The notes under the pieces are model-generated. The model saw nothing but the letters and a program-made list of their open reading frames with translations. It made no database searches and had not been told where the DNA came from. Shown here in pieces: positions 15,828 to 25,498 of a DNA stretch of 64,000 nt. Made by a program: the position numbers and the translations under genes. Position 1 is the first letter of the stretch; every line of letters begins with the position of its first letter. Source of the stretch: Lewinellaceae bacterium (GTDB lineage Bacteria > Bacteroidota > Bacteroidia > Chitinophagales > Saprospiraceae); contig JACJYA010000022.1 of NCBI GenBank assembly GCA_020636315.1, forward strand, positions 43,115 through 107,114. The letters run 5' to 3'.

Positions 15828-17183
15828 TTATTGATACCCCGGATTCTGCCCGACCACTCCGTTTGACACCTTCACTTCCCGGTCCGGAATGGGCAGGATC
15901 ACCCGGTAATCTTCGATCTGCCGCACCTCAGCAGCCCTGCCCAGGCGCACCAGGTCGAACCAATAGTGTGGCTCGAAGGCGTATTCCAGGCGCCGTTCCC
16001 GGATCAGAAAGTCGTTGTAGGTTTCCAGGCCGGGCACATCGGCGGCCAGTATGGGGGAATCCGGCAGGGAACGGGCCCGGATGGCGTTCAGGTCGGCCAG
16101 CGCTGCGACAACACCCTCGGTATTGGCAATGGCTTCCGAACGGATGAGGTACATCTCCGCCAGACGGGAAACCGGCACATTGTAATCAATATCTGTGGCC
16201 AGTTCACCATACTTGGTGCAGCGGACCACACCAAAACGCCGCAGGTACTGCTCCTTGCGGGAATCGCCTTCCTCGAAGGCATCCCAAAGCTCACCGGCGC
16301 CGGAAACTTCATTGGCCGTCGAAAGCATCAGGAGGCTGGAGAGGTCCTGGCCGTCCTGCTGGGTAAACTGTAGCTCAAAGATGGACTCCGGTGAGCCCTC
16401 GGTTTCGAAGTTGTCATTGTAATTCTCATTGAGCGCATAATCGCTGTCATTGATGAGCAGATCCGCGAAGGCCCTGGCGTTCGCCCAGTCCTTTTTGTAA
16501 AGGTAAACCCTGGCCAGCAGCGCCTGAGCAGCAGCCCGGGTGACGAAAAACCGCTCGTCCGTATCGGGCAGGCTTTTGGCAGCATTGTCCAGGTCTTCGA
16601 TGATGCGGCTGTAAGAATTGGCTACCGTAGCGCGGCCCACCGTGGCTGCAGTGCTCCGGTCCAGCACATCAGTAAACACCGGTACCCCCAGGGCCGAACT
16701 CTCGTTAAAGAATTCTCCGAACTGGCGCAGCAGGTCGAAATAGGCGGAGCCCCGAAAATAGTAGGCCGTACCCTCGATCCGGCTGCGATCCTCTTCGCCT
16801 ATCCCTTCGATCCCTTCGATGTGGGCCAGGATATTATTGGCGGAATTGATGATGTTGTAGAGGCCCACCCACACGTCTTCTATGTAGGGGTTGGTGGCCG
16901 GCACGCGGGCGTTCGACAGGTCCTCATACCGCTGTCGGAAGCCGGTGGCTACGGCGTTGCCGCCCAGCAGGTCGGCCATCAGTACAAAGTCGCCTCCGTA
17001 CAGGGTAAAGCTCTGAAAACTGTCGTACAGGCCGATGGCCGCCGCTTCCGCGGTCTCCTTGTTGACGATGGCCTCCGAGGTGATGATCTCATCGTCCAGC
17101 TCCACATCCAGGAAGCCGTTGCAGGCAGCGCTCAGAAACAATACCGCCGATAAAATGATGTATTTGAAATCTATAGTTCTCAT
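15828..17183 (-). CDS. susD: SusD/RagB-family nutrient-binding outer-membrane lipoprotein
   Basis: A SusD-like protein of 451 residues from ATG 17183. It has a lipoprotein signal with lipobox LSAAC, followed by NGFLDVELDDEIITSEA, the conserved SusD start. The TPR-like helical core includes IEGTAYYFRGSAYFDLLRQFG, and the C-terminal part ends with FLIRERRLEYAFEPHYWFDL, the hallmark RRxE..FEg..wfDL-type motif. SusD proteins form the lid of a SusC channel and bind oligomers at the cell surface. It lies 48 bp after susC in the same operon. The isoaspartyl peptidase downstream suggests a peptide rather than a glycan ligand (inference). Confidence 0.93.
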   Translation of the reverse strand: MRTIDFKYIILSAVLFLSAACNGFLDVELDDEIITSEAIVNKETAEAAAIGLYDSFQSFTLYGGDFVLMADLLGGNAVATGFRQRYEDLSNARVPATNPYIEDVWVGLYNIINSANNILAHIEGIEGIGEEDRSRIEGTAYYFRGSAYFDLLRQFGEFFNESSALGVPVFTDVLDRSTAATVGRATVANSYSRIIEDLDNAAKSLPDTDERFFVTRAAAQALLARVYLYKKDWANARAFADLLINDSDYALNENYNDNFETEGSPESIFELQFTQQDGQDLSSLLMLSTANEVSGAGELWDAFEEGDSRKEQYLRRFGVVRCTKYGELATDIDYNVPVSRLAEMYLIRSEAIANTEGVVAALADLNAIRARSLPDSPILAADVPGLETYNDFLIRERRLEYAFEPHYWFDLVRLGRAAEVRQIEDYRVILPIPDREVKVSNGVVGQNPGYQ

Positions 17184-17231
17184 ATTCCTGTTTTTTATAC
17201 TGATACACATATACACTAATGCACATACACA

Positions 17232-20200
17232 CTATAACCCCAAATTCACCCCAACCGAGATGGTCCGGGCCTGCCCCAGCGTGCCGAAGTCTTCCCCCTG
17301 TTGGGTATTCAGGGCGCCCTGGCTGGCGGTATTGGTCGATACCTCGGGGTCGAAGCCCCGGTAGTCGGTAATGGTGAAAAGGTTCTGCGCCTGAGCATAG
17401 ATCGTCAGGGAACGCAGGCGCATTTTCTGGATGGCCGGCTCAGAGAACTGGTAGGCCAGGCGCAGGTTCTTCATTCGGATGAAATCGCCATCTTCCAGAA
17501 ACTGGGTGCTGAAACGCTGCATCTGCCCCGCTTCCAGTGAGGGGCGCGGCACATCGGTTTGCTGCCCCGGCTCCCGCCAGTAGTGCTCCAGAACGTAGCG
17601 GCTGTTGTTGCCGTAGGGCAGGCCGCTGCGCAGCTGCCCGTAATTCTCATAGGCGTGGCGGCTCTGATTGAAGATCTTGTTGCCGCCGGAGAACTGCAGG
17701 AAGGCGGAAAGGGTAAAACCCTTCCAGGAAAAGGTATTGTTGAAGCCGCCGAAGTAGGTGGGAATGGCGCTGCCCACGATCTGGCGGTCATCGAAGTCGA
17801 TCACTCCGTCGCCGTTGAGGTCTTCAAACCGGGCGTCTCCGGTCTCGGGGTCCACCCCTTCAAATGCGATCATAAACAAGGTGCTCACCGACTCTCCTTC
17901 CTGCAGGATGTGGTTGCGCCCCAGTATCTCTCCGTTGTTGAACAGCTTTTTGACTGTATTGTCGAGCAGGGCCAGATTGAAGGTAGTGGACCAGGTGAAG
18001 CCCCTGCTCTGTATATTCACCGTATTCAGGCTGACTTCAAAGCCCTTGTTCTCGATCTCGCCAACGTTCTGGATGACGGAGGTAAAGCCCGTCAGGCCCG
18101 AAATATCGGCATTGAGCAGCAGGTCGGTGGTGTTCTTTATAAAGTAATCCGCCGTCAGGTTGATGCGGCTGTCGAACAGGCCGAGGTCGATGCCCAGGTT
18201 CAGCTGAGAAGTCTTCTCCCAGCTCAGGTCCGGGTTTTCCAGTTGGGAAGGTGAGATGCCGCTTTGGCCGTTGTAGGGTGCATCCAGCCCCCAGGTGCCC
18301 ACCCAGTCGCTGCCGATTTCCTGGTTGCCGGTTATTCCGTAGCTGCCGCGCAGCTTTAGGTTGCTGATCAGGCCCTGATTGGCCATAAAGGGTTCCTCGC
18401 TCGCCACCCAGGCCATTGAACCGGAAGGAAAGTAGCCGTAGCGGTTGTTCTCCCCGAAGCGGGAAGATCCGTCGGCCCTGACGGTGAAGGTGGCCAGGTA
18501 CCGCCCTTTATAACCATAGTTGAAACGGCCCAGGTAGGAGAGGAGGCTCGACCGCCGCTTGCCCGAGGAGGCAAAGACGATGTTGGCCGCCGCCGAAATG
18601 CTTGGCGTTTCGTTGGTGGAATAACCCGCGCCCTCCATATCGGAGAAGGTGGCCTTGATCTCCTGAGCGGAAAAGCCGGCGATGAGGTTGAAGCTGTGAT
18701 CCCCCAGCACCCGGGTAAAATTGAGCGTATTCTCGTTTTGCCACGACAACTCTTCCCAGGTGGCATAAATGCCCTGCCCAATGCTCGTTTTGTTGCTGAA
18801 CGTCGGCGTGTAGGACTCTTCATTCAGCGTGTTGAGGTCAACCGACCAGACGGATTTGAACGACAGCCCGGGAATGATCTCGTACTGCCCGAACAGAGAG
18901 CTCTGCAGGCGGGAAGAGATCGACCGGTTCTTGTACTCCAGGGCGATCAGCACGGGGTTGTCCAGCGGCCACCAGGTATTGTAGTCGAAGGGGTTGGCGT
19001 AGCTGCCGTCCGCTTCGTAAATGGGAGCCGAGGGGTCCCAGGCCTGGGCATTGACCACTACGCCGTATTCGTCATTCTCGTTGATGGTGCGCCGGTGGTT
19101 GGAGCGGTTGACGGCGAAATTGGCTCCCACTTTGACCTTCTCGTTGATGCGGTGGTCGAGATTGAGGCGGGTGCTGATGCGCTGGAACTCCTGCCCGATC
19201 TGAATGCCCGACTGGTTGAAATAATTGCCGCTGAGGTAGAATTGGGTCTTATCGTTGCCGCCCTGAATGCTCAGGTCAGCATTATCGATCTGGCCGGTGC
19301 GGAAAATGGCGTCGTAAATGTCGGTTGTCTGTACATCGGCATTGGGGTTGTCGGGGTCAAACCCAAAATCATCGTTAAAATAACCGGGGCCTTCGCCGTC
19401 GTTTTCGGCCGCTACATTGAGAAAGCGGACAAACTCGCGGGCATTCATCATTTCGGGAACGCTGGTGATGTTGGAAAACCCTTTGTAGTATCCGACATTG
19501 ACCTTCGTCTTGTCGCTGGCGCCCCGTTTGGTCGTGATGAGAATGACCCCGTTGGCGCCTCGGGAGCCATATACAGAGGCAGCCGAAGCATCTTTCAGGA
19601 TGGTGATGGATTCGATGTCATTGGGGTTGAGGTCGGCCAGGGGGTTCACCGGCTGAATATTCTGGTTGAGGGCTGAGTTGTTGCGGGATACGACCGGAAT
19701 GCCATCGATGATGAACAGGGGCTGGCTGCTGGCGCCAATGGACGTAATGCCCCGGATGTTGACATTGATGGCGCCGCCCGGTGTTCCCGAAGGGCTGCTG
19801 ATGTTCACCCCGCTGGCTTTCCCCTGCATGGCGGCCTCAAAGCTGGCCGCCGGCACGTCTTTCACATCTTCGGCACTAAGCGATTCTATGGCGCTGGAAA
19901 CATCTCTTTTCTTCTGGGTCCCGTAGCCGACGACCACAACTTCGTCCAGAACCTGGCCTGCTGCCAGGTGCACATCGATCACACTTTGGTTGCCAACTTC
20001 CACGACTTTGGGCGTATAACCGGTGTAAGAGAACTCCAGTTGTTCCGTTCCCGGTGCCACCTCGAGTTCATAATTACCATCGAAGTCCGTTACGGTTCCC
20101 GAGGAAGTGCCCACGATCAGCACGTTGGCCCCGATGAGCGGCTCTCCGGTTTCAGCATCTGTGACGGCCCCCGTAATGGTGCGCTGCCCCAGAGCCATGC

Positions 20201-20252
20201 CGGCACACCCCAGGCAGAGAGCGGATATCAGAAGTATTCGCCAATGCTTCAT
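17232..20252 (-). CDS. susC: SusC/RagA-family TonB-linked outer-membrane transporter
   Basis: 1006 residues from ATG 20252, where a clear signal peptide starts (KHWRILLISALCLGCAGMA); the ORF extends upstream without conservation. Order: carboxypeptidase-like domain (ITGAVTDAETGEPLIGANV), SusC linker with VVVGYGTQKKRDVSSAIES, plug domain with MQGKASGVNI and FIIDGIPVVSR, and a 22-strand barrel to the C-terminal aromatic-type end SVGVNLGL. It imports oligomers captured by SusD using TonB energy. First gene of the SusC-SusD-isoaspartyl peptidase operon. Substrate not deducible from this protein alone. Confidence 0.95.
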   Translation of the reverse strand: MKHWRILLISALCLGCAGMALGQRTITGAVTDAETGEPLIGANVLIVGTSSGTVTDFDGNYELEVAPGTEQLEFSYTGYTPKVVEVGNQSVIDVHLAAGQVLDEVVVVGYGTQKKRDVSSAIESLSAEDVKDVPAASFEAAMQGKASGVNISSPSGTPGGAINVNIRGITSIGASSQPLFIIDGIPVVSRNNSALNQNIQPVNPLADLNPNDIESITILKDASAASVYGSRGANGVILITTKRGASDKTKVNVGYYKGFSNITSVPEMMNAREFVRFLNVAAENDGEGPGYFNDDFGFDPDNPNADVQTTDIYDAIFRTGQIDNADLSIQGGNDKTQFYLSGNYFNQSGIQIGQEFQRISTRLNLDHRINEKVKVGANFAVNRSNHRRTINENDEYGVVVNAQAWDPSAPIYEADGSYANPFDYNTWWPLDNPVLIALEYKNRSISSRLQSSLFGQYEIIPGLSFKSVWSVDLNTLNEESYTPTFSNKTSIGQGIYATWEELSWQNENTLNFTRVLGDHSFNLIAGFSAQEIKATFSDMEGAGYSTNETPSISAAANIVFASSGKRRSSLLSYLGRFNYGYKGRYLATFTVRADGSSRFGENNRYGYFPSGSMAWVASEEPFMANQGLISNLKLRGSYGITGNQEIGSDWVGTWGLDAPYNGQSGISPSQLENPDLSWEKTSQLNLGIDLGLFDSRINLTADYFIKNTTDLLLNADISGLTGFTSVIQNVGEIENKGFEVSLNTVNIQSRGFTWSTTFNLALLDNTVKKLFNNGEILGRNHILQEGESVSTLFMIAFEGVDPETGDARFEDLNGDGVIDFDDRQIVGSAIPTYFGGFNNTFSWKGFTLSAFLQFSGGNKIFNQSRHAYENYGQLRSGLPYGNNSRYVLEHYWREPGQQTDVPRPSLEAGQMQRFSTQFLEDGDFIRMKNLRLAYQFSEPAIQKMRLRSLTIYAQAQNLFTITDYRGFDPEVSTNTASQGALNTQQGEDFGTLGQARTISVGVNLGL

Positions 20253-20972
20253 AATTCTGCATTTTTGGTGATGAGATTGATCTTTTTGTACGGAAAATAG
20301 AGGGCCCTGATCAAGGCCGGAGCTTACAGAGCGATGAACAGCAGGTGGCACGCCCGGGAAGAGGAGCCTCCTTGAAAGCCCTGAAGCACAAAAGGGGAAA
20401 GTTTCTAACAGTCAAAGATGGGCTGCAAACCACTGAGGCTGGGCGTCTCCAGGCGGAGCGCCGTCGTTTTGGAAGGGGTTATGGACCTCAGTATCCGCAT
20501 GTGGTAAAGGATATTTACAGGATCGAAATTAGGGACTTCAGGCCAGAATACCAAACGGCAATTTGGTTTTCCATGTGTTATCAGGGCTCTACCATCTGAT
20601 AATAATCTTGCTTTCGCCAAACTCATTATTGACTCCCAGGGTAGTCGTTCCGCCCTCAAGGCCTGAAATATTATTTTAGAATACAAGTACCCTCCATGAA
20701 AACCTGATTCTAAATTCGGAAAAAATTTGATTTTTTTTGTAAACTTACATGGCTTATAGTAATTCAATTTATGGACAATACCATTATCCATAACCGTATT
20801 CGGCCCACTACTCCTACCCACAAGCAACTCAGCCTGATGGGCCTTCAGCCTATTTTTGACTGCTAGTCATTACCTCCTTTTTCTTTTCCCTTTCGAAAAC
20901 GGCGGCAGGTGGCCCTGTCTGCCCTGTATTCGGTAATTCATTCATTTTTATATAACCAAACCTTTCTGCATT
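20253..20972. other. 720 bp intergenic region between divergent susC and T9SS gene
   Basis: No gene recognised. A 140-codon minus-strand reading frame within it (20405-20827) has no familiar domain or good start context. AT-rich sequence around 20690-20770 and the spacer before 20973 probably carry the two divergent promoters. A weak inverted motif TGTAAACTTACA-like site sits near 20740. No terminal repeats seen. Confidence 0.4.
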
Positions 20973-21854
20973 ATGAAAAAAGCAGTACAACTCACGTTGG
21001 TATTTGTGCTATGCGCCGTTTTTGCGCGGGCACAGGAAACCATTACCTATGATTTTGAAGACGGCCTGATGCCGGAAGATTTCACCCTTTACAATGTCGA
21101 TATGCTCACCCCGGCCGACGAGGGAGATATCGGCTGGCTGGATACGGCCTGGATCGTCACCAGCAGCTCCCGGTTCGAAGGCTTCGCCGCGCTGAGCATC
21201 TCCTGGTATGAGGACGAGAACGGGAACGAAGTCGGCCCGGCTGATGACTGGATGATCCTCCCGAAATTCCAGCTGGGCGCTGGCTCTGAGTTGAACTTCC
21301 AGGTCCGGTCTGCGACGTCAAGCGGTGACTACCCGGATGATTACCAGGTGCTCATCAATACCGGTGAAGCTACCGTCGAGAGCTTTGGCAATGACGGAGA
21401 GATCCTGTGGACGGAAGAGGCCGTTGAGAGCACAGACTGGCAGGATCGTACCCTCGACCTGTCCGCCTACGCCGGCCAGAGTGTGTACATTGCCTTCCGC
21501 AACGTGACCAACACCAACGGTTACGGCCTGTGGATCGACAACATCTCGGTGTCCAACGTCGTCACTACGAGTGTGCGCGAGATCGACAACGAAGCTTTCG
21601 CCATGGTGCTGACACCCAACCCCGCAGGACGGGAAACCGTTCAGCTGGCCTATACCCTGGAGAAAGCTTCCGAGGTGGAACTGCTTGTACAGGATATGAT
21701 GGGCCGCCTCCTGCAGCTGCGCGCTCTGGGCCGGCAAGCGGCGGGAAATAACACCGCAATAATAGATGTTAATGAACTGCCCGGCGGAACATATATCGTC
21801 ATGCTTCGTTCTGACAACAAGGCTGGCACGGCTAAATTGATCGTAAGACATTAA
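20973..21854 (+). CDS. Secreted choice-of-anchor J (cleaved-adhesin) protein with T9SS type A sorting domain
   Basis: 293 residues. A signal peptide (KKAVQLTLVFVLCAVFARA) is followed by a jelly-roll domain of the cleaved-adhesin/choice-of-anchor J type: ITYDFEDGLMPEDFTLYN, DDWMILPKFQLGAGSELNF, YAGQSVYIAFRNVTNTNGYGL..DNISV. The last 80 residues are a type A T9SS sorting domain (VLTPNPAGRETVQL to GGTYIVMLRSDNKAGTAKLIV). It is therefore secreted across the outer membrane and likely surface-held. It lies 81 bp upstream of the T9SS cyanophycinase in the same direction, so it may bind the same polymer (inference). Confidence 0.85.
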   Translation: MKKAVQLTLVFVLCAVFARAQETITYDFEDGLMPEDFTLYNVDMLTPADEGDIGWLDTAWIVTSSSRFEGFAALSISWYEDENGNEVGPADDWMILPKFQLGAGSELNFQVRSATSSGDYPDDYQVLINTGEATVESFGNDGEILWTEEAVESTDWQDRTLDLSAYAGQSVYIAFRNVTNTNGYGLWIDNISVSNVVTTSVREIDNEAFAMVLTPNPAGRETVQLAYTLEKASEVELLVQDMMGRLLQLRALGRQAAGNNTAIIDVNELPGGTYIVMLRSDNKAGTAKLIVRH

Positions 21855-21935
21855 TTCGCAGATTCCCCTTTATTAGCAGGCAGCACCCTCCTTCGGGAGG
21901 GGCTGCCCTTGCTGATTCCGTTAAAAACAAGCCCG

Positions 21936-23255
21936 ATGATTGTTCAATTCAACCGCTTTCTTGTCCTGGCCTTTATCCTCATGCCGCATATCGGCTTCGG
22001 CCAGGGATACACCAACTGGATCACGGGAGATACGGCCGATGTACAACCCGACACCCTTCTTCCCGGCATCGTCCTTGCCGGCGGCGGCGGCGACAACGAC
22101 ATGGCAATGCAATGGATGCTCAGCCGCGCCGGCGGCGGCGACGTAGTGGTCATCCGCGCCAGTGGATCCGATGGGTACAACCCCTACTTTTACAGTGAGC
22201 TGAACGTTACCGTCAACTCTGTAGAGACTTTCCGCTTCGAGTCGTCCGCCGCATCCACCGACCCTTACGTGATCAACCGGATCCGCGGCGCGGAATGCCT
22301 CTTTATTGCCGGTGGCGACCAGTACGATTACTATACTTTCTGGAAAGATACGCCCATTGAAGAGGCCATCAATTACCTGATCCGGGAAAAGGGCATCACG
22401 GTAGGCGGCACCAGCGCCGGCATGGCCGTTCTGGCGCAATGCTATTACACGCCTTCCGGCTCCTCCCTGGACGCAGAAGAGGCCCTCGGCAACCCCTACC
22501 ATCCGGACTACGATATCCTGGGATGCAATGACTTCCTGGACGTCCCTTACACCCAATACCTCGTCACCGATACCCACTACGAACAGCGGGAGCGCCCGGG
22601 GCGGCATGTGGGCATGCTGGCGCGCATCGCACAAGAGTACGATACCCGCTCCTTCGGGATAGCCGCCAATGAATATACCGCTGTGGCCATCGACGAGGCC
22701 GGCATTGCGCGCGCCTTTGGGGAATACCCGGAATACGAAGAAGATTATGTCTTTTTCCTGCAGGCCAACTGCCAGGAGGAATTCCTGCCCGAAGCTATGG
22801 AGGCCGGCACTCCTCTCACCTGGGACCGTGGGCACAGTGCGGTCAAAGTGTATGCCGTACCCGCCCGCACCACCGGCGAAGGCGCTTTCGACCTCAACGA
22901 CTGGCAAACCGGCAGCGGCGGTGAGTGGCAGAACTGGTATGTGCAGGATGGAGAACTGATGAGGGCCTTTGATACCGGGCCGGATTGCGCGGCTGTGCTG
23001 AACACTACCGCGGAGCCACTTCCGGCCAGCCAGTTGGTAATTTTTCCCAACCCCGCCACGGAGCGGCTTTTCCTGAAATGGGCGGGTGATGGCCGGATGG
23101 AAGGGCTGGAGCTGCGCAATGCCTACGGACAGGTGCTGCGCAGTGAAACAGGGCCCGTGCGGGAACTCAGCCTGGAAGGGTTGGCGGGCGGAGTGTATTT
23201 CCTGGAGGTGAAAATAGCGGGAAGGATACTGGTGAAGAAATTTGTGAAAGGGTAA
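21936..23255 (+). CDS. Secreted cyanophycinase-like S51 peptidase with T9SS type A sorting domain
   Basis: 439 residues from ATG 21936, where the signal peptide begins (FNRFLVLAFILMPHIGFGQ). The S51 domain has IVLAGGGGDNDMAMQWML, then LFIAGGDQYDYY, the nucleophile elbow VGGTSAGMAVLAQ, and TDTHYEQRERPGRHVGML at the position of the DQHF..R.R block. The active Ser is in GTSAGM. The last about 75 residues (LVIFPNPATERLFLKWAG ... VYFLEVKIAGRILVKKFV) are a T9SS type A sorting domain. An extracellular cyanophycinase would release beta-Asp-Arg dipeptides for the SusCD system encoded nearby. Substrate inferred from family and context. Confidence 0.83.
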   Translation: MIVQFNRFLVLAFILMPHIGFGQGYTNWITGDTADVQPDTLLPGIVLAGGGGDNDMAMQWMLSRAGGGDVVVIRASGSDGYNPYFYSELNVTVNSVETFRFESSAASTDPYVINRIRGAECLFIAGGDQYDYYTFWKDTPIEEAINYLIREKGITVGGTSAGMAVLAQCYYTPSGSSLDAEEALGNPYHPDYDILGCNDFLDVPYTQYLVTDTHYEQRERPGRHVGMLARIAQEYDTRSFGIAANEYTAVAIDEAGIARAFGEYPEYEEDYVFFLQANCQEEFLPEAMEAGTPLTWDRGHSAVKVYAVPARTTGEGAFDLNDWQTGSGGEWQNWYVQDGELMRAFDTGPDCAAVLNTTAEPLPASQLVIFPNPATERLFLKWAGDGRMEGLELRNAYGQVLRSETGPVRELSLEGLAGGVYFLEVKIAGRILVKKFVKG

Positions 23256-23307
23256 CAGAAAGTAGGGCGCTGTTCGGAATTCGCCAGGCTGCTGAGAACA
23301 TACGGGG

Positions 23308-23510
23308 TTTTCTCGTAACTATTCAGCATCAACGGGAAAGCACATTTTCTACCTTTGTTTGCCCCGGCCCTGTCGCCTATGCGCCAAAGCTGCTCCGGTG
23401 ACGGTGCAAAGGGAGCAAAGGCAGAAAATGCGCTGTCACCCTTCAGGGTTGGGGCAAAACAGGGCATTTTCTGCCGGCGGCTTCGATGATGCTGAATAGT
23501 TACGTTTTCT
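23308..23510. mobile_element. MITE with 18 bp terminal repeats and 6 bp target duplication
   Basis: CGTAACTATTCAGCATCA at 23314-23331 is perfectly repeated in inverse at 23487-23504. The element is flanked by identical TTTTCT at 23308-23313 and 23505-23510, the expected footprint of transposase insertion. Inside are further inverted stretches such as GGCAGAAAATGC and GCATTTTCTGCC. At 191 bp with no ORF it is non-autonomous. It lies between convergent genes and fills the 23256-23556 gap. Confidence 0.8.
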
Positions 23511-23556
23511 TTTAAAGATACACATTTCTAAACAGTCTGGAAGGTGGGTTCGCGTT

Positions 23557-24204
23557 CTACTTCCCCGCAATCCGCAGTTCCTCCAGCGGAAGCTCCATGC
23601 CGGGCATCACATCCTCTCCCGTCAGTTTTTCACCTTCGAAACCGGTAATGGTTTCCACCTCTCCGCTGGCGCGGTAGATGTAGGCTTTCTCTTCGTAGGG
23701 GTCGATCAGCCAGGCGAGGCGGACGCCGTTTTTGATCCAGACATTCTTCATTTTATTTTTCAGCTTCTGCAGGCGATCAGTTTTAGAGCGTACTTCGATG
23801 ATGAAATCCGGCATGGCTTTCAGAAAAGCATCTTCTCTTTCCTCCTTGGATACCAATGCGAGGCGTTCCGGGCCAATCCATCCACAATCAGGGCTTTTGA
23901 TGGCGCCATCAGGCAGCTCAATTCCTGTGGAAGCACTAAAGATCTCTCCTATCCTTTTTTTCAGCCACCAGAGGCCCAGAAATAAATTGGCGATGGATTC
24001 CCGGTTACCAGAACCAAATTTACCAGGAGACATAATCGTAATTTTTCCACTCTTCTCCCGCTCCATCCGCAAATCCGGATAGCGGGCGGAAAGCAAAGCA
24101 AATTCTTCCTTTGACAGAGCTTTATCCAGGATCAGCGGCCCCAGTTCGGCTATTTCCCGGATCGGATTAACGGTTTTGGTTTCCGGCTCAGCACTCGACG
24201 CCAT
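23557..24204 (-). CDS. Uma2-family (DUF820) putative endonuclease
   Basis: 215 residues with the PD-(D/E)XK-like core of Uma2 proteins: GIELPDGAIKSPDCGWI carries the first acidic residue, PDFIIEVRSKTDRLQKLKNKM has the E-x-K-like motif (EVRSK), and WIKNGVRLAWLIDPYEEKAYIY follows. Uma2 genes are greatly expanded in cyanobacteria and some Bacteroidota, and their function is unsettled; nuclease activity is predicted from fold only. No toxin-antitoxin partner or operon is visible. Confidence 0.85.
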   Translation of the reverse strand: MASSAEPETKTVNPIREIAELGPLILDKALSKEEFALLSARYPDLRMEREKSGKITIMSPGKFGSGNRESIANLFLGLWWLKKRIGEIFSASTGIELPDGAIKSPDCGWIGPERLALVSKEEREDAFLKAMPDFIIEVRSKTDRLQKLKNKMKNVWIKNGVRLAWLIDPYEEKAYIYRASGEVETITGFEGEKLTGEDVMPGMELPLEELRIAGK

Positions 24205-24245
24205 AAATTCAATTTTTTATCCAATATAAACATAATTAAAGACAA

Positions 24246-25364
24246 TTACTCTACACAGGCCATTACAAGGCCCCGGCTCGTCGCCAGCCATACCTGGTTG
24301 CCGAGGCCTGTTTCCACCGAGTTGACCGTATTGGAAGGCAGATTTGAATTATCCTTATCAAAAACTTCAAAATTTTCTTCCCGCATGATGGCGAAACCTC
24401 CTCCTGCATAAACCGGGCTTCCAAAGGGGTCTATTTCCGATATATATGGCGCTGTTGCCACCAGTACCTCATTGCCGTTCCTGATGGCGATATCGTTAAT
24501 TAGCCGGCTGGGAATACCCGAGTTATCGATATTATAAGATTTGACGGATACCCCATCAAATTTTAGCAGCCCGTTGGTTACCGTTCCTAACCACACATTG
24601 TTGCCCTGATCAACTTCAATAGTAGTTAAACCCTTGGCCGCCTCCCCAAAAAGGCTGGTTTCATCGAATAACTGCCAGTTATTATCATTGTCAATTTTGA
24701 CCATGCCATGGCCCAGGACGATAAGCCATTTGGCGCCATCCGGGCCTTGCACGACATCACTGATCGAGCTGACTGGCATGATGGAATTATCCCGGTTGAA
24801 AATCTCCCAGTCCGCTCCATCATAGATCACCAGGCCTCCACTCCAGGGATAATTATTACCCAATCCGATCCAGTATCTACCATCTATCCATCTGACGGTG
24901 CTCACGTAATTGCTGGGAATGGGAGAATTATCGAGATTAAAGACGTTCAATTCCTGATCGCGGACGATCAGAAAGCCTCCGCCGTAATTTTCGTTGCCGT
25001 TCAGGGTATTGTACCCTGCCGCTCCCAAAAGTATCTCGTTATCGTGAAAATCAGTCACCCACCTCCCGGTTGTTCTATCATAGCCATTGATGGCGGAAAA
25101 GGTGCTGAAGGACAGGTTCTGCAGATCCAGGGTGCTGATCCTGTCCAGAGATTCGCGGGTACTGATGTACAGCCTGTCATCCGGGCTTTTAATGATGTGG
25201 AGTACCTCGTCACTGTTCAGGGTGGAGTTCTGCGAAGTATAAATTAGCATCTCTTCCGGGCAGATGTCAGGACCCGGCCCGGCATTGTCGTCCATCGACT
25301 TCGGGCAGGCAGTAAACAGAAGGCAGGCGCAAGTAGAAAGAGTAAGTATTGCTGTCGGTTTCAT
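24246..25364 (-). CDS. Beta-propeller lipoprotein (two-component-regulator-propeller type repeats)
   Basis: 372 residues with a lipoprotein signal ending in LLFTAC, so it is predicted to be membrane-anchored. Repeats of about 45 residues follow the pattern of ligand-sensor propellers: VSTVRWIDGRYWIGL, ISDVVQGPDGAKWLIV, LTTIEVDQGNNVWLGT, INDIAIRNGNEVLVA, VNSVETGLGNQVWLAT. A recurrent sentence-like motif, FN.DNS.(I/L)P, separates blades. These propellers are common in hybrid two-component sensors but here stand alone, without kinase domains. Function unknown. Confidence 0.75.
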   Translation of the reverse strand: MKPTAILTLSTCACLLFTACPKSMDDNAGPGPDICPEEMLIYTSQNSTLNSDEVLHIIKSPDDRLYISTRESLDRISTLDLQNLSFSTFSAINGYDRTTGRWVTDFHDNEILLGAAGYNTLNGNENYGGGFLIVRDQELNVFNLDNSPIPSNYVSTVRWIDGRYWIGLGNNYPWSGGLVIYDGADWEIFNRDNSIMPVSSISDVVQGPDGAKWLIVLGHGMVKIDNDNNWQLFDETSLFGEAAKGLTTIEVDQGNNVWLGTVTNGLLKFDGVSVKSYNIDNSGIPSRLINDIAIRNGNEVLVATAPYISEIDPFGSPVYAGGGFAIMREENFEVFDKDNSNLPSNTVNSVETGLGNQVWLATSRGLVMACVE

Positions 25365-25438
25365 GAGCAGAGCGTTTCTTTAAAAATAAGGGAAATAACA
25401 ACATCGGTCTTTGACATCCTGGTTACTTTGCAACCCGC

Positions 25439-25473
25439 TTTGCCAAGAATTTCCCTAAAACTCCCTATGTTTG
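25439..25473 (+). promoter_or_regulatory. Promoter of the YfcC-type carrier gene
   Basis: TTTG at 25439-25442 and TATGTTTG at 25466-25473 are 23 bp apart, matching the Bacteroidota TTTG-N19-23-TAnnTTTG pattern. The ATG follows 25 bp later, giving a short leader. Confidence 0.6.
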
Positions 25474-25498
25474 GACGAACCAACGACGAACACCACCT

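Noticed and set aside
20405..20827. 140-codon minus-strand frame in the 720 bp gap upstream of susC
   Set aside because: No domain, poor start context, ordinary AT-rich intergenic composition; cannot be supported as a gene.
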